Assembly (NCBI GenBank): GCA_003446545.1
Contig: DMAO01000321.1
Coordinates: forward strand, 1-7,336
Direction of reading: 5' to 3'
DNA length: 7,336 nucleotides
DNA from: Sphaerochaeta sp.
Lineage (GTDB): Bacteria > Spirochaetota > Spirochaetia > Sphaerochaetales > Sphaerochaetaceae
Below the pieces are notes generated by a model. The model had not been told where the DNA came from, did not search any database, and saw only the letters and a program-made list of their open reading frames with translations. Of the stretch, positions 1 to 5,920 are shown one piece after another (positions within the stretch are counted from its first letter, which is position 1; each line of letters starts with the position of its first letter). Position numbers and translations under genes: made by a program.

Positions 1-846
1 GACAAGCAGTTTCCCCTGAGTAGCTATGAAATAGACTGTGAACTCGGCGGGGTTGTCCTTGATGCCTATCCTGCTATGAAAGTCAATGCCAAATACCCAG
101 AGAAGACTATCTTCTGTGAAATTCGGGATAAGGCATACCTGTACACCTCACCAATGCCAGGGCCAGGAGGATTGCCTGTCAGTACTGCGGGGAAAGGCAT
201 GCTGCTGCTCAGCGGAGGCATCGACAGCCCTGTATCTGGGTATCGCATGGCACAACGAGGGCTGAAACAGGAGTGCATCTACTTCCATGCAGCACCCTAT
301 ACCAGCGAGAGAGCCTTGGAGAAGGTAGCTAAGCTTGCTTCGATCATAGCCCCCTTTTTGCAGGGAACTCGGTTGCATGTTGTGCCTTTCACTGCCGTCC
401 AGCTCTGGATACGGGAGCATAGCCCTGAGGACGAGCATACCCTGATGTTCCGGGCCGCAATGATGAAGGTTGCCAACACGATATCCCTGATGCAGGAGGG
501 GACAGCGATCGTCACAGGCGAAGCCCTCAGCCAGGTTGCCAGCCAAACCCTTGAGAGCATGACATTTACTGACAGTATGAGCGACCAGCTGGTCTTGCGT
601 CCGCTTGTGGGAATGGACAAGCAGGAAATTATGGACTTGGCTAAAAGGATTGGCACCTATGAGACCTCCATACTCCCCTTTGAGGACTGCTGCGTAATCT
701 TCAGCCCCAAGCACCCGCTGGTACGCCCGAATAAGGCGAGTGTGACCCACCATTTCGAGTCGATGGGAATCGAGTCTTTATTGGAACAAGCAATTGAGAA
801 TAGTGAAACAGTAGACTTTGCCCCTGATGGAAGACGCAGGGGATAA
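1..846 (+). CDS. thiI: tRNA 4-thiouridine synthase ThiI (5'-partial)
   Basis: This enzyme adenylates U8 of tRNA and replaces its oxygen with sulfur; in many bacteria it also takes part in sulfur transfer for thiamine thiazole synthesis. It is cytosolic. The frame is open from base 1, so the start lies upstream; 281 residues are visible, with roughly 110-120 N-terminal residues (NFLD and most of THUMP) missing by comparison with family length. Visible residues 1-60 are the end of the THUMP region, followed by the GPGGLPV linker, the PP-loop ATP pyrophosphatase motif SGGIDSPV (visible residues 71-78), the PYTSERA segment, and EDCC (228-231), the conserved Cys motif of the catalytic domain. The protein ends directly after this domain, so there is no C-terminal rhodanese domain. 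By analogy with Bacillus ThiI, persulfide would come directly from a partner cysteine desulfurase. The first in-frame ATG seen, at 76, is internal, because conserved family sequence precedes it. Identification is firm; the sulfur partner is inference. Confidence 0.95.
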   Translation, partial: DKQFPLSSYEIDCELGGVVLDAYPAMKVNAKYPEKTIFCEIRDKAYLYTSPMPGPGGLPVSTAGKGMLLLSGGIDSPVSGYRMAQRGLKQECIYFHAAPYTSERALEKVAKLASIIAPFLQGTRLHVVPFTAVQLWIREHSPEDEHTLMFRAAMMKVANTISLMQEGTAIVTGEALSQVASQTLESMTFTDSMSDQLVLRPLVGMDKQEIMDLAKRIGTYETSILPFEDCCVIFSPKHPLVRPNKASVTHHFESMGIESLLEQAIENSETVDFAPDGRRRG

Positions 847-947
847 CAGCAAAAAGACACTTTCTCCAAATGTGTATAAAACTCTAGAAATCCTCTGTCA
901 CAAACAGGTGATTTTGAGTATTGTTACTGTACTTCGGAGGCATTTCG
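847..947 (+). promoter_or_regulatory. Intergenic leader with weak promoter candidate
   Basis: This is the gap between thiI and the activase gene. TATAAA at 875-880 is a good -10 match. The best -35-like element upstream is AAGACA at 854-859, with a short 15-base spacer, so the promoter is weak on paper. No U-rich terminator follows thiI, so the activase gene may be read through from thiI, transcribed from this promoter, or both. No riboswitch fold or operator palindrome was recognised. Confidence 0.25.
936..940 (+). promoter_or_regulatory. Ribosome binding site fixing the GTG start at 948
   Basis: GGAGG lies 7 bases before GTG at 948. The frame is also open back to a TTG at 921, but that codon has no comparable Shine-Dalgarno sequence, and the extra nine residues would precede the family-typical beginning RIGLDVGSTT. 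The GTG is therefore the better start. Confidence 0.8.
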
Positions 948-3872
948 GTGAGAATCGGATTAGATGTTGGCTCCACCACCATGAAGAGCGTGGTCCTTGA
1001 TGACAACGGCAATCTTGTGCATTCACAGTATATCCGTCACTTTTCCCGAATTCGGGAGACTGCGGTAACCTTACTGTCGGCAATTCTATCAGAAATTGGC
1101 AACAAGGATATATCCATCAGCATTTCCGGCTCAGCCGGAATGGGTCTTGCCCAGAACTTGGACCTCAGCTTTGTCCAGGAGGTATATGCAACCCGCCTCG
1201 CGGTCAAACACTACCTACCTGGCAGTGATGTGGTCATCGAACTCGGTGGAGAGGATGCAAAAATCCTTTTCCTTGGGGCACAGATGGAAGTGCGTATGAA
1301 CGGAACCTGTGCCGGTGGCACAGGTTCCTTCATCGACCAGATGGCTTCTCTGCTCCATGTCAACCAAGATGAAATGGACGTCCTTGCGATGGGGGCAAAA
1401 CAGACCTATTCCATCGCTAGTCGCTGTGGGGTCTTTGCAAAAAGTGATGTACAGCCCCTACTCAATCAGGGAGCTGCCAAGGAAGACCTCGCGCTCTCCA
1501 TCTTCTACTCAGTAGTCAACCAGAGTGTAGCTGGCCTTGCCCAAGGCAGACCTATCAAAGGCCGGGTGGTCTATCTTGGAGGCCCGCTGACCTTCTTTTC
1601 CCAGTTGCGAAAAGCCTTCGACCTTACCCTCAAGCTCGAGGGTACCTGCCCGGAAAACTCTCTCTACTTTGTAGCCCTGGGAACGGCCTTAGCCACCAAT
1701 GGGAGCAAGCTTTCCCTTAAAGAGCTCATCCATATCGTAGAGCATACCAAAGTGCAGGCCTCCTACACCTCCATCCTTCCCCTTTTCAGAGATAAAGCAG
1801 AATATGGGGTCTTCAAAGAGAGACATGCAAAAGCCAAGCTTGTCTTGGGAGACGTGGAAACCTATGAGGGTGAGGCTTTCTTGGGAATCGATGCCGGATC
1901 CACTACAGTAAAGCTCTGTATCCTTGATTGTGAAGGCCGGGTTCTCCACACACGATACCAAGGCAACAACGGCAACCCTGTACAACTGGTCAAGGAGTTC
2001 CTCACCTCCTTCATGGTCTCCTACCCGAAGGTTTCTCTGGTCAAAGGGTGCTCCACAGGGTATGGGGAACACCTTATCAAGGAAGCCTTTGACCTTGAAT
2101 ACTCCCTAGTTGAGACCATAGCACACTATACCAGTGCAAAAACCTTCGATCCCCTGGTCGATTTCATCATTGATATCGGTGGTCAGGACATCAAGTGCTT
2201 CAAGATTGTAGATGGCGTCATCGATGATATTTATCTCAATGAAGCCTGTTCTTCAGGCTGTGGCTCCTTTTTGCAGACTTTCTCCAACGCCTTGGGCTAT
2301 ACTCCCGAGGAGGCGGCACAGCAGGCGCTATCCGCGACGTATCCGGTTGACTTGGGAAGTCGGTGCACTGTCTTCATGAACAGTTCGGTAAAACAGGCAC
2401 AGAAGGACGGAGCCTCAGTACCTGACATCTTTGCAGGCCTTGCCATCAGTGTGGTCAAGAATGCCCTCTACAAGGTGATCCGTTCCACAGACCCCTCCAT
2501 GCTAGGCAATCACATTGTGGTGCAGGGAGGGACCTTCCTCAATGATGCAGTGCTCCGCTCCTTTGAGATGGAATTGGGTACTGAGGTCGTGCGTGTCCGC
2601 CAAGCCGCTCTGATGGGGGCCTATGGATGTGCACTCTATGCCAAGAAGATGCACCAGAGCGTCCCGTTGGGTACAACATTGTTGCAACTTGATGCTTTAC
2701 AACATTTTACACATAGGACAAAGACACTTTATTGCAAAGGGTGCACCAACTGCTGCCTGCTTACGATAAATAGCTTCGACCATGGCCGCAAGCTTATTAG
2801 CGGCAACAAGTGTGACCGTATCGTCAAGCCGGAGAGTTTCATCCCCGATCCTAGGGATCTGAACATCTATGCCTTCAAGCAGCACTATCTCGCCCAGTTC
2901 AAGCCAGTCAAGAACCGAAGGGGCAGTATAGGAATCCCGTTCCAACTGAACTTCATGGAACAGCTACCCTTCTGGCATACGTTCTTTTCCTCTCTTGGTT
3001 TTGAGGTGGTCGTATCCCCTCCCTCTACCCGACAGACCTATCTTGACGGACAGTCAAGCATACCCAGCGATACTGTCTGTTATCCTGCAAAGCTGATGCA
3101 TGGACATATCCAGTACCTTCTTGATGCTGGGGTGAAGACCATCTTCTACCCCTGTAGCAGCTACAATATTGATGAGCACAAAGGTGATAACCATTTCAAC
3201 TGTCCTGTTGTAGCCTACTATCCTGAAGTCCTGAAAAACAACATCGCTGAGCTCGATGGGGAGGATATCACCTTCATCAGTGACTACCTCTCACTTGCGG
3301 ACCACTCATTTCTCCCAAAACGGCTCAATGCTGTCATAGGCAAGCCTTACAAGATTCCGATAAAGGAGATCAGAAAGGCATGCAAGCGTGGGTATGAGGC
3401 ATATGAGACCTACATGAAAGCTATACGAGCCCAAGGAGAGGTAATCGTAGAGAATGCACGGGCCAAGAACTGGCCCATCATCGTGCTTGCCGGCAGACCC
3501 TACCACCTGGACAGTGAAGTCAACCATGGCATAGACCAGCTGTTGTTGCAGTGTGGGTGTGCCATTATCAGCGAGGATACCGTGGCCTACAAAATGAAAA
3601 AGGAAGGCCGCAATGTCCTCAACCAGTGGCCCTACCATGCACGCCTATACGATGCTGCAAGATATGTGTTACTTCACGAGGATATGAACCTCATCCATCT
3701 GGTCTCCTTCGGCTGTGGCCTTGATGCGGTCACTAGCGATGAGATTAGGGATATCCTGCATGACAGCAAGAAAATCTACACCCAGATTAAGATTGATGAG
3801 ATAACCAACCTTGGAGCGATAAAGATCCGTATCAGAAGTTTGTTGGCGGCAATCGAGGGGGGGAACAGGTAA
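948..3872 (+). CDS. Tandem acyl-CoA dehydratase activase with DUF2229-type dehydratase-like domain
   Basis: A 974-residue ATP-dependent electron activator of the BadF/BadG/BcrA/HgdC family fused to a dehydratase-like half. It begins with two ASKHA ATPase domains. Domain 1 (about 1-255) has GLDVGSTT near residue 4 and cluster cysteines C121 (CAGGTG) and C160 (RCGVF). Domain 2 (about 310-570) has GIDAGSTT at 313-320 and C434 (CSSGCG) and C473 (RCTVF). Both Cys pairs are 39 apart, the spacing of the HgdC [4Fe-4S] ligands, so the tandem may form an internal pseudo-dimer holding one cluster (inference). A Cys module follows (C596, C599, C602, C603, C622). From about 660 comes a DUF2229-like domain with C711 (VCYPAK), C736 (YPCSSY), C752 and C923 (FGCGLDAV). 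The next gene starts inside its stop codon. The family is known to couple ATP hydrolysis to low-potential electron transfer, as in 2-hydroxyacyl-CoA dehydratases and double-cubane-cluster proteins; the substrate here is unknown. Relatives are commonly fused with the next gene's product. Confidence 0.88.
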   Translation: MRIGLDVGSTTMKSVVLDDNGNLVHSQYIRHFSRIRETAVTLLSAILSEIGNKDISISISGSAGMGLAQNLDLSFVQEVYATRLAVKHYLPGSDVVIELGGEDAKILFLGAQMEVRMNGTCAGGTGSFIDQMASLLHVNQDEMDVLAMGAKQTYSIASRCGVFAKSDVQPLLNQGAAKEDLALSIFYSVVNQSVAGLAQGRPIKGRVVYLGGPLTFFSQLRKAFDLTLKLEGTCPENSLYFVALGTALATNGSKLSLKELIHIVEHTKVQASYTSILPLFRDKAEYGVFKERHAKAKLVLGDVETYEGEAFLGIDAGSTTVKLCILDCEGRVLHTRYQGNNGNPVQLVKEFLTSFMVSYPKVSLVKGCSTGYGEHLIKEAFDLEYSLVETIAHYTSAKTFDPLVDFIIDIGGQDIKCFKIVDGVIDDIYLNEACSSGCGSFLQTFSNALGYTPEEAAQQALSATYPVDLGSRCTVFMNSSVKQAQKDGASVPDIFAGLAISVVKNALYKVIRSTDPSMLGNHIVVQGGTFLNDAVLRSFEMELGTEVVRVRQAALMGAYGCALYAKKMHQSVPLGTTLLQLDALQHFTHRTKTLYCKGCTNCCLLTINSFDHGRKLISGNKCDRIVKPESFIPDPRDLNIYAFKQHYLAQFKPVKNRRGSIGIPFQLNFMEQLPFWHTFFSSLGFEVVVSPPSTRQTYLDGQSSIPSDTVCYPAKLMHGHIQYLLDAGVKTIFYPCSSYNIDEHKGDNHFNCPVVAYYPEVLKNNIAELDGEDITFISDYLSLADHSFLPKRLNAVIGKPYKIPIKEIRKACKRGYEAYETYMKAIRAQGEVIVENARAKNWPIIVLAGRPYHLDSEVNHGIDQLLLQCGCAIISEDTVAYKMKKEGRNVLNQWPYHARLYDAARYVLLHEDMNLIHLVSFGCGLDAVTSDEIRDILHDSKKIYTQIKIDEITNLGAIKIRIRSLLAAIEGGNR
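3857..3863 (+). promoter_or_regulatory. In-phase G7 tract at the gene split: possible slippery site and Shine-Dalgarno
   Basis: Seven consecutive G lie in the upstream frame as G GGG GGG (codons GAG GGG GGG AAC AGG TAA). A one-base backward slip gives GAA CAG GTA ATG and enters the downstream frame with no stop. The same purine run, AGGGGGGG at 3856-3863, sits 8 bases before the ATG at 3872 and can serve as its ribosome binding site. A small hairpin can form just after it: GGTAATG at 3868-3874 pairs with CATTTACC at 3882-3889, with one bulged base and a 7-base loop. Seen directly: tract, phase and open frame. Inferred: any frameshifting. Confidence 0.5.
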
Positions 3873-5128
3873 TGGTTGTCTCATTTACCAAAGCGATGAA
3901 AAAGGATTATACCATCCTTATCCCCAATATGTCCCCTGTCCATTTCACCCTGGTCAAGGAAGTCTTTGTCAATCATGGCTACAAGGCAATCCTTCTGGAG
4001 AATCAGGGTCCGAACGTCATCCGCGAGGGCTTGAGGTATGTGCACAACGACATCTGTTACCCAGCCCAGTTGGTCATTGGACAGATGATCGACGCCTTGA
4101 AAAGCGGACTCTATGATGTAGACAAGACAGCTCTGGTAATAACCCAGACTGGTGGGGGCTGTAGAGCCAGCAACTACATCTTCCTCTTGAGAAAAGCCCT
4201 GAAACGGTGTGGAATGGAACAGATTCCTGTAATCAGCCTCAACTTCAAGGGAATGGAAAAGAATCCAGGCATGAAGCTTACCCCCTTCATGCTTCTGCAG
4301 GCCTATTCAGGGTTTGTTTATGGCGACCTTCTGATGACCCTCGCCAACCAGGTACGCCCCTATGAGGATACCAAAGGTGAAGCTGACCTTCTGGTCGACA
4401 AGTGGATAACGTATCTCAGTGAGAAGTTTGCAAACAACAGCGGCTATATCGGATGGGCGATGAAGCGCAATCTCAACGCGATAGCCAAAGAATTTGCCCA
4501 GATCAAGACTACCAAGGTAAAGAAGATCAAGGTGGGCATCGTAGGGGAGATATACATGAAGTACTCCCCCCTAGGGAACAACAATCTCCAGCAGTTCCTT
4601 GAAGACCAAGGCTGTGAGGTCATGGTCCCCACCATGATGGGCTTTCTGTACTATGGGGCGGACAACGCCATCATAGACCGCAAATACTACGGGGGGAGAT
4701 TCATCTCCTCCCACTTTAATCAATTCTTGTTGAAACTGTTGTTTATGGTTGAAGGAATGTCCCTTGATGCGATAAGTAAACAGGGATGCTTCTCCATCCC
4801 CTCCACCTACCTAGAGATGAAGAGGCTCAACGAGGGAATTCTCGACTATGGCGTCAAGATGGGTGAGGGTTGGCTCCTTACAGCCGAGATGCTGGAACTG
4901 GTCCATACAGGGTATAAGAACATTGTCTGCACCCAACCCTTTGGGTGTCTTCCCAATCATATCTGTGCAAAGGGTATGATCAGGACCGTGACAGAGAAAG
5001 CCCCTGATGCGAATATCGTACCAATCGACTATGACCCCTCGGCTACCCATGTGAACCAGGAAAACCGCATCAAGCTTATGCTTGCAATAGCAAAAGAAAA
5101 GCTGGAAACTGCCACCCCCTTAGGCTAA
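3872..5128 (+). CDS. 2-hydroxyacyl-CoA dehydratase-like (HGD-D family) iron-sulfur protein, activase partner
   Basis: A 418-residue protein matching the C-terminal part of the large (about 1,400-residue) activase/dehydratase fusion family. Its opening, FTKAMKKDYTILIPNMSPVHF (from residue 5), resembles an inter-domain segment of the fused relatives rather than a usual N-terminus. Likely cluster or structural cysteines are C62 (DICYPAQL), C97 (GGGCRASN), C306 (KQGCFS), C353, C359 and C365, the last three around the family motif PFGCLPNH. A second Rossmann-like subdomain begins near 221 with VGIVGEI. The end has DYDPS and VNQENRIKLM, also typical of the family. No signal peptide or membrane segment is seen, so it is cytosolic. 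It would accept electrons from the activase encoded just upstream and pass them to a substrate; whether that is a 2-hydroxyacyl-CoA or something else cannot be told. The ATG overlaps the preceding stop (TAATG), so translation is probably coupled. An ATG at residue 9 is possible but lacks its own Shine-Dalgarno. Confidence 0.85.
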   Translation: MVVSFTKAMKKDYTILIPNMSPVHFTLVKEVFVNHGYKAILLENQGPNVIREGLRYVHNDICYPAQLVIGQMIDALKSGLYDVDKTALVITQTGGGCRASNYIFLLRKALKRCGMEQIPVISLNFKGMEKNPGMKLTPFMLLQAYSGFVYGDLLMTLANQVRPYEDTKGEADLLVDKWITYLSEKFANNSGYIGWAMKRNLNAIAKEFAQIKTTKVKKIKVGIVGEIYMKYSPLGNNNLQQFLEDQGCEVMVPTMMGFLYYGADNAIIDRKYYGGRFISSHFNQFLLKLLFMVEGMSLDAISKQGCFSIPSTYLEMKRLNEGILDYGVKMGEGWLLTAEMLELVHTGYKNIVCTQPFGCLPNHICAKGMIRTVTEKAPDANIVPIDYDPSATHVNQENRIKLMLAIAKEKLETATPLG

Positions 5129-5132
5129 TTTT

Positions 5133-5170
5133 ATGTGCCTGTGCCTCTACTACTGTTCTCCTAGGCATAT
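5133..5170 (+). terminator. Possible hairpin between the dehydratase-like gene and pgl
   Basis: ATGTGCCT (5133-5140) can pair with AGGCATAT (5163-5170), eight pairs including one G-U, across a 22-base loop, and a short T run (5170-5173) follows. A tandem copy of TGTGCCT (5134-5140 and 5140-5146, sharing one base) offers an alternative pairing with the same right arm. The loop is long and the T run short, so it is at best a weak terminator. It lies inside the 60-base gap, the only break between the reductase and the pentose phosphate genes. Confidence 0.28.
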
Positions 5171-5188
5171 TTTGGGTATATTCGATGT

Positions 5189-5920
5189 ATGACAAAACTG
5201 ACAATCACCGCATCAGAAGAACTGGAAAAGCTGGTTCACACCCATATAGAAGCGCTGGCAAGGCAAAAGGAAGGGTTACTTCGCATTGGCCTTCCTGGGG
5301 GAAGAAGTGCGAAAAGCCTCATCAAAGGAATGCTTGGCCTCGATGATGCATGTTTCAAACGCATCAGGCTCTACCTCCTTGACGAGAGACGTAGCGGAGA
5401 ATTGAATGCAGATACGCTTCTTGAGGCAGGTCTGGACAGGGCAATGAAGGACAATAGGTTTGCAAAGACAAGCCTTCATATCCCCAGCATTGGCAAACCC
5501 CTGCTGGAAACGGAGAATGAACAGCTTGACCTGGTGTATCTCGGGGTGGGCGAGGATGAGCATGTTGCGTCCCTTTTCCCTGGATCCTACCCTTCGCAGG
5601 ACAAAGACCAGACAGCTCTGGTGGAACACTCTCCCAAACCCCCAAATGAACGGATCACCTTCACCTACAGTGGATTTTTGGAGCATGCACACAAGGCCCC
5701 TATCTATCTGCTGTTCTTAGGTGAAGGGAAACGTGAGGCCCTGAACCGTCTGCTTGGGAACATGGAAAAAGCGGATAGCCTACCATGCTCCTTCTTCTCA
5801 CAACAGGATTTTTTTGTGACCATCATCACTGACCTACAGGAGCAACGCTATGAAAAGAATCATCATACAGTACGGAGGGACCGGGGACCTTGCCCTGAAG
5901 AAACTCTACCCTGCCTATGA
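5189..5920 (+). CDS. pgl: 6-phosphogluconolactonase (DevB/SOL type)
   Basis: Hydrolyses 6-phosphoglucono-1,5-lactone to 6-phosphogluconate, the second step of the oxidative pentose phosphate pathway, in the cytosol. The 243 residues belong to the glucosamine-6-phosphate isomerase/6-phosphogluconolactonase superfamily: GLPGGRS at 34-40 is the phosphate-binding GG loop, DERR at 65-68 matches the conserved DER motif, and GVGEDEHVASLFPG (119-132) is the lactonase signature. H125 is the expected catalytic residue. The usual signature reads DGH; here it is DEH. The adjacent zwf, encoding the enzyme that makes its substrate, settles the choice over a sugar-phosphate isomerase. The start ATG is preceded only by a distant GGG, so the ribosome binding site is weak. 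The last 23 residues are encoded inside zwf in another frame and follow what looks like the natural family end near residue 220, so they are probably a read-through tail after loss of an earlier stop codon. Confidence 0.9.
   Translation: MTKLTITASEELEKLVHTHIEALARQKEGLLRIGLPGGRSAKSLIKGMLGLDDACFKRIRLYLLDERRSGELNADTLLEAGLDRAMKDNRFAKTSLHIPSIGKPLLETENEQLDLVYLGVGEDEHVASLFPGSYPSQDKDQTALVEHSPKPPNERITFTYSGFLEHAHKAPIYLLFLGEGKREALNRLLGNMEKADSLPCSFFSQQDFFVTIITDLQEQRYEKNHHTVRRDRGPCPEETLPCL
5838..5842 (+). promoter_or_regulatory. Ribosome binding site of zwf inside pgl
   Basis: AGGAG lies 7 bases before the ATG at 5850 and within the pgl reading frame. It supports that ATG as the zwf start and hence the 71-base overlap of the two genes. 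The next residues, KRIIIQYGGTGDL, are the expected beginning of the Rossmann fold, so the start cannot be much later. Confidence 0.8.

Noticed and set aside
148..753. 201-codon open frame on the - strand within thiI
   Set aside because: It lies wholly opposite conserved thiI sequence, has no recognisable domain and no ribosome binding evidence; a mirror frame of a real gene.
821..842. CCCCT/AGGGG hairpin at the end of thiI as a terminator
   Set aside because: It has only five pairs with a 12-base loop, lies inside coding sequence, and is followed by A-rich rather than T-rich sequence.
921..947. TTG at 921 as start of the activase gene
   Set aside because: It lacks a good Shine-Dalgarno and adds nine residues before the conserved beginning; GTG at 948 has GGAGG at ideal spacing.
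818..1000. 60-codon + strand frame spanning the thiI-activase gap
   Set aside because: It starts inside thiI and ends inside the activase gene in another frame. The protein has no recognisable pattern, and the GGAGG at 936 serves the GTG at 948.
5276..5692. 138-codon - strand frame opposite pgl
   Set aside because: It mirrors a conserved enzyme gene and shows no domain of its own.
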